Made by a program: the position numbers and the translations under genes
Part shown: in pieces, positions 26,854 through 36,063 of the stretch
Layout: each line of letters begins with the position of its first letter
How positions within the stretch are numbered: the first letter of the stretch is position 1
Notes under the pieces: model-generated
What the model saw: the letters and a program-made list of their open reading frames with translations, nothing else
Told to the model about the DNA's origin: nothing
Database searches by the model: none
DNA from: CAZKXU01 sp964556665
Lineage (GTDB): Bacteria; Bdellovibrionota_C; UBA2361; CAZKXU01
Length of the DNA: 64,000 nucleotides
NCBI GenBank assembly: GCA_964556665.1
Contig: CAZKXU010000001.1
Coordinates: 1 to 64,000, forward strand
Direction of reading: 5' to 3'

Positions 26854-27019
26854 TACTGGGACCGCAGGCTTCCAGCCTGCATACGAATTAGCTCTTATTT
26901 CGTTGTGGGCTGGACCGCGCTTCGCGTGGACTTGTTGATGATTGCTTCGCAAGCATTTATCTTACGCTGCCTAGTAGCAGTGCTAGCGCACTGCCTAGGC
27001 GCGTCCTGCGGTCCCAGTA
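26854..27019. repeat. dispersed palindromic element, copy 4, long variant
   Basis: Same ends as the other copies (TACTGGGACCGC / GCGGTCCCAGTA) and left arm GGCTTCCAGCC, but the right arm carries about 90 extra bases with their own small hairpins (CGCGCTTCGCG, TGCTTCGCAAGCA, and CCTAG...CTAGG). The same extra block, diverged, occurs in the copy at 34549-34709. Between convergent genes. Confidence 0.8.
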
Positions 27020-27060
27020 GAAAACTTACTTATGTTATAATGTAGTAGCTAAGCAGGCTG

Positions 27061-27951
27061 CTAATAATTACTCAAACGCTCCCTGCCAGCCTTTCTCTCC
27101 ATATGGTGTGCGCAGTTCTTTGAACAGGTATCTTTGAATTCTAAATCTTTACAGCTTTCACAGATAATTGCTGGCTTAGAACATTTGGCACAGCTAATCC
27201 TGGTTTCGCCCGGATTGCCGCAGTGTGGACAGAGTCGGTAGCGCTGCGTAGGCTTTAAATTGGCGTCGACAGCCACGCGATTATCAAACACAAAACACTC
27301 ACCTTCGAAGTGCCCGTCTGGATACTCTTCTAAATATTTCAGTATGCCGCCCTGAAGCTGCTTAACATCTGAGAACCCTTTGCGCTGCATCTCTAAGATA
27401 GCTTTTTCGCAGCGTATGCCACCTGTACAGTATATTAAGTAACGCTTGTCTTTAGGGAGGGCTGAAGAGTCCAAAAACTTTGGGAAGTCGCTAAATTTAC
27501 TGATATTAGGATCAACTGCACCATGAAATTTGCCAAGGCCTGTCTCATAAAAATTTCTAGTATCAATTACGGTTGCATTCCCGTCCGAAATTGCTGCATG
27601 CCACTCCGCTGCCGTAAGATAATCATTACTATTTAATTCAGGCTCAACAACTCCAAGTGTGACAATCTCCTCACGAATCTTTACTGACCAGCGTCGAAAA
27701 GGCTGGAAGTGGCTGACGCTGTCCTTGAATTCTAGTGCTCCGATCTGTGGTATAGAAACTAGCTTCTTTTTAAACTCGGAGATATCCTGCTGCGGGCCTG
27801 CTATAGTTGCGTTTATGCCTTCCGTACCCAAAAGTAAGAGGCCGCGAATGTTACTGCCGCCTAGATCATAGATCCTGTTGCGAAGCTCCTGCAGATCCTC
27901 CGCCTTAATAAGAGTAAATTTATAGAATGCTGCAACTAGAAATGTGTTCAT
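27061..27951 (-). CDS. trhO: tRNA uridine(34) hydroxylase TrhO, rhodanese family
   Basis: Rhodanese-domain protein of the YceA/UPF0176 family, which hydroxylates U34 of certain tRNAs (ho5U) using O2. N-terminal acylphosphatase-like part ends in FQPFRRWSVKIREEIVTLGV; rhodanese domain has active-site loop CTGGIRCEKA (about residues 171-180); the C-terminus holds CPHCG, CAKC, CESC and CSKNC pairs, a zinc-binding tail found in some members. 3 bp downstream of proS, so cotranscribed with a translation enzyme, which suits tRNA modification. Confidence 0.9.
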   Translation of the reverse strand: MNTFLVAAFYKFTLIKAEDLQELRNRIYDLGGSNIRGLLLLGTEGINATIAGPQQDISEFKKKLVSIPQIGALEFKDSVSHFQPFRRWSVKIREEIVTLGVVEPELNSNDYLTAAEWHAAISDGNATVIDTRNFYETGLGKFHGAVDPNISKFSDFPKFLDSSALPKDKRYLIYCTGGIRCEKAILEMQRKGFSDVKQLQGGILKYLEEYPDGHFEGECFVFDNRVAVDANLKPTQRYRLCPHCGNPGETRISCAKCSKPAIICESCKDLEFKDTCSKNCAHHMERKAGRERLSNY

Positions 27952-27954
27952 AAG

Positions 27955-29475
27955 CTAATATGATTTGCCAAAAATAGCGTCCACCTTGGCAGGCTTGCCG
28001 GTTATTACACACCGTCCCTCGCCTCCACGTTGCTCCTCTGGGAGACACCGTACAGTGACCTTTAGATCCGCCAACATCTCATCTGTTTTCGGATCCTCAC
28101 TCCACTTGGCAAGTACAAATCCGCCATGAATTTCAGGCTTCTCCGCATTTTTAGGGGTGAAAAAGCGTTTAAAGTCCTCAAAATTGTCAATATTCGAGAT
28201 AGTATTCTCTTTTAGCACAGCCTTTGCCTGATTAAAGAGAGAGTCCTGAATTTCATCCAAAAGTCCTACTATGCGGCCGGCTAGATCCGCGCGCTTTAGA
28301 GCAAGCTTCTCTTTATGGGCTCGGTCACGTCTATACAATACTACGCTGTCACTATCTATATCTCGCGGACCAACCTCGAGACGGATCGGGATGCCGCGCT
28401 TAATCCACTGCCAATTTTTATCTCCACCACGTATATCACGTCGGTCTACAACAACAACAAGCTCCCGTCCGTGATAGGTTACACCGCGTAAGCTCTGCGC
28501 AACCGATTCTGCATATGCTAGTACCTTACTCTCTAACTCAGGCTTTGGAACTATAGGCAGAATAACAATATGCTTTGGCGCTATTCTTGGTGGGACGCGC
28601 ATACCATCATCATCGGCATGGGTCATTACAAGTCCGCCGATCATTCTTGTAGAGGTTCCCCATGAGGTTGTGTAGCCGTATTCCTTTACACCGCTCTCAT
28701 TTAAAAACTGAATATTTGAGGACTTTGCAAAATTTTGTCCTAGATAATGTGATGTTCCGGCCTGTAATGCTTTACGATCCTGCATCATAGCTTCGATAGT
28801 GAAGCTTCTTACAGCTCCTGGAAATCTTTCGTTGGCTGGCTTTTCTCCCTTTATTACCGGGATAGCAAGAAAAGTTTCTGCGAACTGCCGATACATCTCA
28901 TGAATAAGGGTTGTTTCGCGCATTGCATCCTCTTCAGAAGCATGCACCGTGTGCCCCTCCTGCCAGAGAAATTCAGCTGTTCGTAAAAAAACCCTAGTGC
29001 GCATCTCCCAGCGCACGACATTGGCCCACTGGTTGATCAGGAGCGGCAAATCACGGTAGGACTGTACCCATTTTGCAAAAGACTCCCCAATTATAGTCTC
29101 CGAAGTCGGACGAACAATTAATGGCTCCTCTAATTCCCCGGTTGGAACAAGTTTGCCGTTTCTCTCTTCAAGACGGTGATGAGTTACGACAGCGCACTCC
29201 TTAGCAAAACCTTCAACATGAGTCGCCTCTTTTTCTAGTAAACTAAGAGGGATAAAAAGCGGAAAGTAGGCGTTCTCGGCGCCGCTTGCTTTAATCAATC
29301 TATCCATTTCACGCTGGATGTTCTCCCAGAGTCCGTACCCCCACGGTTTTATAACCATGCAGCCACGTACGACAGAATTTTCAGCTAACTCAGCTGCTTT
29401 GACTACCTGCTGATACCACTCAGGGTAATCTTCAGCGCGGGTAGGGGTGATAGCGGTTTGTGCTTCTTTTGACAT
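27955..29475 (-). CDS. proS: prolyl-tRNA synthetase, eukaryote/archaea-like (type 3) form
   Basis: Charges tRNA-Pro. Class II synthetase of 506 residues without the bacterial insertion domain: motif RGCMVIKPWGYGLWENIQ, motif 2 region PTSETIIGESFAKWVQSYRDLPLLINQWANVVRWE, TRTAEFLWQEGHTVHA-type substrate loop, and a C-terminal zinc-like domain ending in Tyr (KSY), typical of this subtype. TrhO follows 3 bp behind. Confidence 0.95.
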   Translation of the reverse strand: MSKEAQTAITPTRAEDYPEWYQQVVKAAELAENSVVRGCMVIKPWGYGLWENIQREMDRLIKASGAENAYFPLFIPLSLLEKEATHVEGFAKECAVVTHHRLEERNGKLVPTGELEEPLIVRPTSETIIGESFAKWVQSYRDLPLLINQWANVVRWEMRTRVFLRTAEFLWQEGHTVHASEEDAMRETTLIHEMYRQFAETFLAIPVIKGEKPANERFPGAVRSFTIEAMMQDRKALQAGTSHYLGQNFAKSSNIQFLNESGVKEYGYTTSWGTSTRMIGGLVMTHADDDGMRVPPRIAPKHIVILPIVPKPELESKVLAYAESVAQSLRGVTYHGRELVVVVDRRDIRGGDKNWQWIKRGIPIRLEVGPRDIDSDSVVLYRRDRAHKEKLALKRADLAGRIVGLLDEIQDSLFNQAKAVLKENTISNIDNFEDFKRFFTPKNAEKPEIHGGFVLAKWSEDPKTDEMLADLKVTVRCLPEEQRGGEGRCVITGKPAKVDAIFGKSY

Positions 29476-29619
29476 AGGTAGTTATATTACTGGAAATGGG
29501 GGAAGGGGTAAAGCGTGCGGGGTGTTAATAGATGTTGCCGTATTCTCCTTTACCCAAAAGACTCTGGTAATTAGTGGTAGGCTTATATATTATAAAACTT
29601 TGGATAATATGCATTGGCA

Positions 29620-30267
29620 TTACTCCTCCCTAACCTTCCCCTTCATCTCGACAAATTTCACCGGGCCAAGATCCTGTGATTCGATTCCATCCTTAGTTTT
29701 CTTAACTAGAACAAGCTCCTGAGCCTCGTCGCCAAAGGGCAGAATCATTCTGCCTCCTACTTTGAGCTGTTTCACTAGTTCGCGTGGTATAGTTGGGGTA
29801 GCCGCAGAGATAATAATTGCATCAAAAGGGGCGGCTTCAGGCCAACCAAGAGAGCCATCTCCGCATCTAAAAAAAATATTGTAATAACCTAGCTCAGAGA
29901 GGAGGTTTTTAGTCTCACGGAAAAGTTTCTCGTTAAATTCAATGCTGTAAACCTCCCCCTCTAGTTCGGCTAATAGTGCAGTTAGGTAGCCGCTGCCTGT
30001 TCCAATCTCTAAGATTTTACCATTGCCATGGAGCTGCAACGTCTCAAGCATAAGCGCAACGATGTAAGGCTGCGAGATTGTCTGTTCAGAGCCGATCGGT
30101 AAAGGCTTGTCGCTGTAGGCGTTAGATATAAGCTCAGGCGGAACAAATCGTTCCCTTGGAAGTTTACTGAATGCATCCAATATCCTGCTATCATTGATGC
30201 CGCGCGCAATCAACTGCTCCTCTACCATAGCAGCGCGGCTCTCTATGAATTTGTCAGGGTTGCTCAT
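29620..30267 (-). CDS. pcm: protein-L-isoaspartate O-methyltransferase
   Basis: Repairs isoaspartyl residues by SAM-dependent methylation. Signatures: MVEEQLIARGINDSRILDAFSKLPRERFVP, SDKPLPIGSEQTISQPYIVALM, and SAM motif LEIGTGSGYLTALLAEL. Length of about 215 matches the family. ATG at 30267 is chosen; GTG two codons upstream (30273) is also possible. Single gene upstream of proS on the same strand with about 145 bp between. Confidence 0.93.
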   Translation of the reverse strand: MSNPDKFIESRAAMVEEQLIARGINDSRILDAFSKLPRERFVPPELISNAYSDKPLPIGSEQTISQPYIVALMLETLQLHGNGKILEIGTGSGYLTALLAELEGEVYSIEFNEKLFRETKNLLSELGYYNIFFRCGDGSLGWPEAAPFDAIIISAATPTIPRELVKQLKVGGRMILPFGDEAQELVLVKKTKDGIESQDLGPVKFVEMKGKVREE

Positions 30268-30474
30268 CCTCACGATGAATGCTGCGGCATATAGAGAGAT
30301 AATGCAAGAAGATCCTAAATATTAGTCCTCTCAAATATAATAATCAACTAAAATAAGCAGTGTTATTAGATAGTTAGCTATTAGAATGCTGCAAAAAGCT
30401 TTCTTACAAAGCAATTTACGAAAAATTTAATAACTGCCGATAAATAACAGGTAGCCTAAAGAAGACTAATATCG

Positions 30475-30867
30475 ATGGCAAATATTCTAATTATTGATGA
30501 TTCGAAGGATGTGCGAGACATTATGTCTCTATTGCTCGGACATGCCGGTCATAATGTAGTGGTTACAGCAGAGGCAAACCAGGCGCTACAGCTCTGTAAG
30601 GATGTCTCCTTTGATCTCGTTATCTGTGATATGATAATGCCTCCTAGTAAAGAGATCACACGTGAATCGCTTAGTGTTGGAGTTCATGTAATTAAAAAGC
30701 TGACTGAGTGCTATCCTAATCTTCCTGTAATCGCCATGAGTGGAGCTGTCGATAATGCGGTGCTTGATCGTATGTCCAACTTCGGAGCAAAAGGGATAAT
30801 TTCAAAACCCTTCAATTTTGATGATCTAGTTAAAACCATTAGCGCTTTTATTCCTCCTGCAGCTTGA
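30475..30867 (+). CDS. stand-alone response regulator receiver protein
   Basis: Single REC domain, CheY-sized (130 aa). Acidic pocket DDS near residues 8-10, phospho-acceptor Asp52 in VICDMIMP, Thr/Ser switch in VIAMSGAVD, and Lys in IISKPFNF. A short insertion after the phospho-site (PPSKEITRESLSVG) is unusual. No output domain and no adjacent kinase; trmFO follows 31 bp downstream, probably by chance. Confidence 0.9.
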   Translation: MANILIIDDSKDVRDIMSLLLGHAGHNVVVTAEANQALQLCKDVSFDLVICDMIMPPSKEITRESLSVGVHVIKKLTECYPNLPVIAMSGAVDNAVLDRMSNFGAKGIISKPFNFDDLVKTISAFIPPAA

Positions 30868-30898
30868 CTCTCCTACTCAATACCGTTACTGATTATAA

Positions 30899-32251
30899 AT
30901 GACAGTACGAATCATCGGCGCTGGCCTTGCAGGCTCTGAGGCGGCATGGCAGCTCGCTAAAAGAGGGCATCAGGTTGAGCTTTATGAGATGCGTCCTGAA
31001 CAGATGACTAAGGCGCATAAGACCGGGCAGTTTGCAGAGCTAGTCTGTTCGAATTCATTTCGCGGAGCGGATCTATCAAATGCAGTAGGTCTTCTTAAAG
31101 CTGAACTTAGGCTGCTTGGCTCTCTTATCATGGAGGCAGCTGAATATGCCGCTGTACCAGCAGGAGGAGCTTTAGCGGTGGACAGAGTTGTCTTCTCCCA
31201 ATACGTTGATGGGAAGATTCGAAATCATCCGAATATTAAGATTATCCTTGGTGAGATCTCTACAATACCAGAGTCATCAGACAATCAACCGGTCATTGTA
31301 GCGACCGGACCTTTAACTTCAAAAAAACTTAGCCAATATATTAAAGAGCTGTGCGGCGAAGAGAGCCTCTCCTTCTTTGATGCTATCAGCCCAATTATCT
31401 TTGCTGAGTCCTTAGATCTAACTAAAATGTTTAGACAGTCACGGTATGATAAAGGAGCAGGGGATGACTATCTCAATATCCCGCTCGACAAGGAGCAGTA
31501 TCTCGCCTTTGTTGAAGCGATTAATGCCGGGGAGAAATTTGGTGCACATGATGAAGTTGAGTCTGATTCGATTGAGAACCTCCGCCCTTTTGAAGGCTGT
31601 ATGCCGATCGAAGAGATGGCCTCCCGTGGTGTCGATACGCTGCGGCATGGACCGATGAAGCCGGTAGGACTCACCGATCCTAACTCGGATAGACGCCCCT
31701 ATGCAGTAGTGCAGCTTAGGCAGGATGACAAACAGGGGAATCTCTGGAGTATGGTCGGTTTTCAGACCAGATTAAAACATCCGGAGCAGAAGCGGATCTT
31801 TGCGATGCTTCCAGGAATGGAGCAGGCGGAGTATGTAAGACTTGGTTCTGTACATCGAAATACCTTTATAAATTCCCCGAATGTTCTTAATCCTACCTTA
31901 CTTTTTCGTAAGAGAGCCGGATTATTTTTTGCCGGACAGATTACAGGAAGCGAGGGGTATGTAGAGTCTACTGCTGGAGGTCTCGTGGCTGGGATAAATG
32001 CCTCCCGTCTATGCTCCGGATTGCCGCCGTTAGTTTTCCCGGATGATACTGCAATAGGTGCATTGCTTGGCTATATTAGTGATTCTACTAGAAAGGAGTT
32101 TCAACCGATGAATATAAGCTTTGGCCTGATGCCTAGATACCATGCATTTCAGAATGATCCTAGTATGCGCAAGGTTAATAAGAAGGATCGCCGCGGTATG
32201 ATCGCAGAGCGAGCGTTAGAGTTGGTAGGGGAGATCGCTAGTAAAATATAA
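30899..32251 (+). CDS. trmFO: methylenetetrahydrofolate-tRNA-(uracil-5-)-methyltransferase TrmFO
   Basis: Makes m5U54 in tRNA with CH2-THF and FADH2. Full-length (450) GidA-related flavoprotein: IIGAGLAGSEAAWQLAKRGH (FAD loop), SNSFRGADLSNAVGLLKAEL, LRHGPMKPVGLTDP, VQLRQDDKQGNLWSMVGFQTRLKHPEQKRIF and QITGSEGYVESTAGGLVAGINA are all TrmFO signatures. Confidence 0.95.
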   Translation: MTVRIIGAGLAGSEAAWQLAKRGHQVELYEMRPEQMTKAHKTGQFAELVCSNSFRGADLSNAVGLLKAELRLLGSLIMEAAEYAAVPAGGALAVDRVVFSQYVDGKIRNHPNIKIILGEISTIPESSDNQPVIVATGPLTSKKLSQYIKELCGEESLSFFDAISPIIFAESLDLTKMFRQSRYDKGAGDDYLNIPLDKEQYLAFVEAINAGEKFGAHDEVESDSIENLRPFEGCMPIEEMASRGVDTLRHGPMKPVGLTDPNSDRRPYAVVQLRQDDKQGNLWSMVGFQTRLKHPEQKRIFAMLPGMEQAEYVRLGSVHRNTFINSPNVLNPTLLFRKRAGLFFAGQITGSEGYVESTAGGLVAGINASRLCSGLPPLVFPDDTAIGALLGYISDSTRKEFQPMNISFGLMPRYHAFQNDPSMRKVNKKDRRGMIAERALELVGEIASKI

Positions 32252-32253
32252 TA

Positions 32254-32329
32254 TACCGGGAGCGCGGGCTTCCAGCCCGCACGGATACCTGCAAATCCGT
32301 ATGCGGGCTGGAAGCCCGCGGTCCCAGTA
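32254..32329. repeat. dispersed palindromic element, copy 5 (GGCTTCCAGCC arms)
   Basis: Right end GGTCCCAGTA intact; left end degenerate (TACCGGGAGCGCGG), so the outermost stem is partly lost while the GCGGGCTTCCAGCCCGC inner hairpins are perfect. Between the convergent trmFO and fabD genes. Confidence 0.85.
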
Positions 32330-32359
32330 TGTTTTATGGTAGAGAACTATTCAGGCAAC

Positions 32360-33265
32360 TCAAACAATCTCTAAACTTTCCCGTGCCATCTCCGGAGCGA
32401 TCCGTTTAAGCATGCCGCTCAAAACCTCACCTGCGCCAAACTCAACGGCGACAGTAGGAGCACATTCTTTAATCGCATTTTGCATACACTCTACCCAACG
32501 TACCCGCCCGCAGACCTGTTTTTCAAGGCTGTCTTTAATCTCCTCTGCGGATTGAACGGGCTGAGCTGTAAAATTTGCGTACACAGGAAATTTAGTATTC
32601 GAAAATGAGGTGAGCTTAAGATCTGATGCAAGCCGTTTTGCAGCTGGCTCCATTAAGGCACAGTGAAACGGAGCGCTAACCTGGAGCTCCATCACCTTGG
32701 CTTTGCCAAGATGGAGAATAAATTCATCAACCGCCTCTTTTTTCCCTGCGACTACTATCTGACCTGGAGCATTAATATTTGCAATCTGAGCAATACCGCT
32801 GCTTACTTTGCTTAATGCTGCCTCATGTTCTGCCGGTTCCTTACCTAAGACTGCTACCATCTTACCAACACCGACAGGGACTGCCTCCTGCATGTACTGA
32901 CCACGTTTATTAACAAGCTGTACTGCATCTTTAAAATCAAGTGCTCCTGCTGCAACCAGGGCGCTATATTCCCCAAGGCTGTGACCTGCGGCTGCTACCA
33001 GGTTCAGATCAGGGTATTTACGCTTCGCCAATTCATAGCAGATCACACTTACTGTTAGGATAGCAGGCTGTGCAATCGCGGTCTCTGTCAATTTATCTGC
33101 TGGGCCGTTGAAGCATAGCTCTGAAAGTGAAAAGCCAAGCGCTTTATCTGCTACGGCGAAATATTCCCTTGCTAGATCACTACTATCTACCAGATTCTTA
33201 CCCATCCCGACCTTCTGGGAGCCCTGTCCGGGGAATAAGCCAAGTACTTTATTTAATGCCGCCAT
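32360..33265 (-). CDS. fabD: malonyl-CoA:ACP transacylase FabD
   Basis: Loads malonate on ACP for fatty-acid elongation. Motifs: VLGLFPGQGSQKVGMG at the start, AAAGHSLGEYSALVAAGAL with the active Ser, VSAPFHCALMEPAA with the active His, and EFGAGEVLSGMLKR. Start placed at ATG 33265 because GAGG lies 6 bases before it; a TTG at 33316 would add 17 residues with no family similarity. Stand-alone here rather than in a fab operon. Confidence 0.93.
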   Translation of the reverse strand: MAALNKVLGLFPGQGSQKVGMGKNLVDSSDLAREYFAVADKALGFSLSELCFNGPADKLTETAIAQPAILTVSVICYELAKRKYPDLNLVAAAGHSLGEYSALVAAGALDFKDAVQLVNKRGQYMQEAVPVGVGKMVAVLGKEPAEHEAALSKVSSGIAQIANINAPGQIVVAGKKEAVDEFILHLGKAKVMELQVSAPFHCALMEPAAKRLASDLKLTSFSNTKFPVYANFTAQPVQSAEEIKDSLEKQVCGRVRWVECMQNAIKECAPTVAVEFGAGEVLSGMLKRIAPEMARESLEIV

Positions 33266-33412
33266 ATAGTCCTCATACACCAAATCCAAGTTAGAATGGA
33301 GCTCAGAATATCTCAAAATATCTGAAATTTCAACTGCTTAGACTTTGTCAGGACAAAAATATATGACGTGATTAGATCGAGCTCACTCAATCAAAAAAAT
33401 TAACAGGCTAAC

Positions 33413-33440
33413 TTGAGTACCTCCAGTTAGTAGCTATAAT
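33413..33440 (+). promoter_or_regulatory. sigma70-type promoter
   Basis: TTGAGT (33413-33418), 16-bp spacer and perfect TATAAT (33435-33440), 25 bases before the ATG of the 350-aa hypothetical gene. Confidence 0.5.
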
Positions 33441-33465
33441 GATCGCTCTTCGGTAGGTTGAAAAT

Positions 33466-34518
33466 ATGAGAGAAGGACGAACAGGGAGAAAAGATAGTAT
33501 AACTAATGATAGAGCGGCACTTACGCATTTAGTAGGTGTTGTGAACGATCATCTCACGGCAAGTAATCCCGGTGCTGCGTCTAACGCTGTTAGAGCCGTG
33601 GGAATTGAAATTCCTGCAGCAAGCCAATCTGGATGGGCTCTTCTCTCTTTTGTACAAGGATTATTAGAGAGGTGTTCTGGTGATCGATTAATAATGTCTC
33701 GACAAGCTAGACGTCGTCCAATAGTGGCCTCGCCACTTCTTGATACCACTATTCCACGTAGAAATGTTACACATTACCCATTTGAAGTTAATCCTCAGTT
33801 AAGAGTGTGTATTAGTAAAATGGGGATAGATCATAGGTTGATAGCACAGCTTGGGCAGATCACTCCAAATTCAGATTGGATTAGTATTGATTTAAAGGAA
33901 GTAGTAAATCCACCTGGAATCGATAAACGAGCTTTATTTATTAGAAACTTAGGAAACAGTAGCTTTGCTATTCTTCTTAGGATTCATAAGCATGATGAAG
34001 CAGGTACTGAAATATCTGGGACAGCGCTTACTGATAGGAACTGCTCTGTAAAGTTATATTATGCAGATACTAGACTAAAGGTTCCGAGTGTATTTACCTA
34101 TCGGCCAACTTTGCCTAAGGAATGGAGGAGTCAAAATGAAGAGGATCAAAAGGTTTATTTTGGTGATCAACGCCATCTATTTTCATTTAGTGCACACAAC
34201 ATGTTTAAAGTTCTCTTAGCGGAAGCTAGAGGTGCTAAGGATTACCCTAGTCCAAGGTCGCTAGTAGATAGCTTTTTTGCGCAGACTAAAGAGACTGCTC
34301 TCTTCCCGTTAAGTAATCTTCCTGGAGGCAGTGTTTTTAGGTCGATGCTTGATGAGTTAGATTTAGCTGATGATTTAGCAAAGATGGCTGAAGATAAATT
34401 TATAGGAGCGCTAAGTAGGGCTGTTACAGCAAGAGCTGATCTTGGTGATTTTAAACTTAGCAAGCAAAAGAAAGAGGATGAGCCTGAGGAGGCAAAAACT
34501 GATCCGCTGACAGCTTAA
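33466..34518 (+). CDS. hypothetical protein, 350 aa
   Basis: Unrecognised soluble protein with a good upstream promoter. Basic N-terminus (MREGRTGRKDS), a middle beta-rich region (residues about 110-215), a helical C-terminal part and an acidic/basic tail (KQKKEDEPEEAKTDPLTA). No signal peptide, membrane helix or catalytic motif that I can name. Isolated between fabD (divergent) and a long copy of the palindromic repeat. Confidence 0.6.
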   Translation: MREGRTGRKDSITNDRAALTHLVGVVNDHLTASNPGAASNAVRAVGIEIPAASQSGWALLSFVQGLLERCSGDRLIMSRQARRRPIVASPLLDTTIPRRNVTHYPFEVNPQLRVCISKMGIDHRLIAQLGQITPNSDWISIDLKEVVNPPGIDKRALFIRNLGNSSFAILLRIHKHDEAGTEISGTALTDRNCSVKLYYADTRLKVPSVFTYRPTLPKEWRSQNEEDQKVYFGDQRHLFSFSAHNMFKVLLAEARGAKDYPSPRSLVDSFFAQTKETALFPLSNLPGGSVFRSMLDELDLADDLAKMAEDKFIGALSRAVTARADLGDFKLSKQKKEDEPEEAKTDPLTA

Positions 34519-34548
34519 TCCTATCACTACTTAAGAATCAGTGCATTG

Positions 34549-34709
34549 CTGGGACCGCGTGCTTCCAGCCCGCAAAGAAGTAGCAGTGAATTCGTTTCCG
34601 GGCTGGACCACGCTACGCGTGGACTTGTTGAGGCTTGCGTCGCAAGTATTTATCTTACGCTGCATGGTAGCAGTGCTGTGCACTGCCCAGGCGCGCCCCG
34701 CGGTCCCAG
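34549..34709. repeat. dispersed palindromic element, copy 6, long variant
   Basis: CTGGGACCGCG and CGCGGTCCCAG ends with a diverged left arm (GTGCTTCCAGCCCGC) and the same kind of about 90-base block in the right arm as the copy at 26854-27019 (ACGCTACGCGTGGACTTGTT... and TTATCTTACGCTGC shared). It fills most of the 313-bp gap before the hybrid kinase gene; I see nothing else in that gap. Confidence 0.75.
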
Positions 34710-34831
34710 AGTGACTTTTGCATCATCCAGACCTAACATCTTGAAGACACTGTCTATATTTCACTAAAACTTTATCTTTAGTCAGGCCACTCTGAGGTCG
34801 ATTTAATAACTGTATAACATTTCTGCCCTAC

Positions 34832-35983
34832 GTGTGTGTTGGAGTTGTCAGATTGACGCAGCAAGTTCAAGCAATAGAGCAATCCTCCGTGCTGGTTGTG
34901 GATGATAACCCGTTGATAGTCAACGTTATTACCAATCTACTTACGGCGGAAAATTACCAGGTATTCTCTGCTTCGAATGGGCAGGAGGCCTTTGAGATGC
35001 TTAACCGTAAGCATGTTGATGTGATTATCTGTGATGTCATGATGCCTCAGGTAGATGGGTACAGATTTCATCATATGGTGCGTGAGCAGGCTGAGCACTG
35101 TCATATCCCGTTTGTATTTCTTACAGCCTTAAGTGATGAGCTCGAGATTGGAAAGGGCAAAGAGTCTGGCGCTGATGACTATCTTGTAAAGCCGTTCGAC
35201 CCTAAAAACCTAATCTCTGTTGTTAAAGGAAAAACATTGAGATCCCGGAATCTGCGTGATCTCTCTGAGGAAAAATATGATTCCTACCGTAAGCGCGTAA
35301 TTCACACCCTCTCACACGAATTTAGAACACCGCTGGTAGCTATTAATACCGGCACAGAGCTTTTGCTGGAAGAGCACGGGCAGCTCGACATATCACGGAT
35401 GAGGCATCTTCTGGAGGCGATCCAGAGAGGCGGAAAGCGGTTGGAGCGGTTAGTCAATGACTTTATGTTGTTGCAGCAGATTGAAGCAGGCATTGCGAAG
35501 CGGCTTTTCGAAGCGCGCGGACAGGCAAGAAAGATCTCTGATATTCTTACTCTCTTTCTAGATTCTAACCGTACCATGTTTAGTGAGGCGGATTTTACAG
35601 TAGATCTTGATGATTGTAGTGATGGGTTAGAGGTATGGGTATATGAACCGCAAATTCAGGATATCTTCTGTAGGGTTGCGGATAATAGCATTAAATTTAG
35701 GGCGCAGGAGAGGTTGATCGAGATTCATTGTTATAAGCAGGAACAAACGGTAGTGATAGAGTTTCGTGATCGCGGCATCGGTTTTGATCCTAAGCGTGTT
35801 CAGGAGGCGGTCGATGTCTTTGGGCAGATAGATCGTGACAAATTGGAGCAGCAGGGCGGTGGGCTAGGACTTGCAATTGCGAGCCGTTATGCAGCGATAA
35901 ATTCATGTAAGCTTGAGTTTGAAAAGCGTGAGGGTGGTGGCTCTATAGTTAGTGTGATAATGCCTATATATAAACGGAAATAA
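34832..35983 (+). CDS. response regulator-histidine kinase hybrid (REC-HisKA-HATPase)
   Basis: Soluble two-component protein: N-terminal REC domain with DD at residues 24-25, phospho-Asp68 (VIICDVMMPQVDG), Lys120 (LVKPF); then a HisKA dimerisation helix with His162 in HTLSHEFRTPLVA; then HATPase with the N-box DNSIKFRAQE, G1 DRGIGFDP and G2 GGGLGLAIASRYA. No sensor or membrane part, so input is probably phosphotransfer to REC or a protein partner. Start GTG 34832; a TTG seven codons later with GGAG upstream is an alternative. Confidence 0.9.
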   Translation: MCVGVVRLTQQVQAIEQSSVLVVDDNPLIVNVITNLLTAENYQVFSASNGQEAFEMLNRKHVDVIICDVMMPQVDGYRFHHMVREQAEHCHIPFVFLTALSDELEIGKGKESGADDYLVKPFDPKNLISVVKGKTLRSRNLRDLSEEKYDSYRKRVIHTLSHEFRTPLVAINTGTELLLEEHGQLDISRMRHLLEAIQRGGKRLERLVNDFMLLQQIEAGIAKRLFEARGQARKISDILTLFLDSNRTMFSEADFTVDLDDCSDGLEVWVYEPQIQDIFCRVADNSIKFRAQERLIEIHCYKQEQTVVIEFRDRGIGFDPKRVQEAVDVFGQIDRDKLEQQGGGLGLAIASRYAAINSCKLEFEKREGGGSIVSVIMPIYKRK

Positions 35984-36063
35984 TCACTATCATCCTTTGG
36001 TAGATTACCGATTACTTACCCCTCTTGTTAAGACTCATAAATCCCCTGTATCCTTACAGCAGT

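Noticed and set aside
34546..34767. 73-codon ORF
   Set aside because: It is the translation of a long copy of the palindromic repeat.
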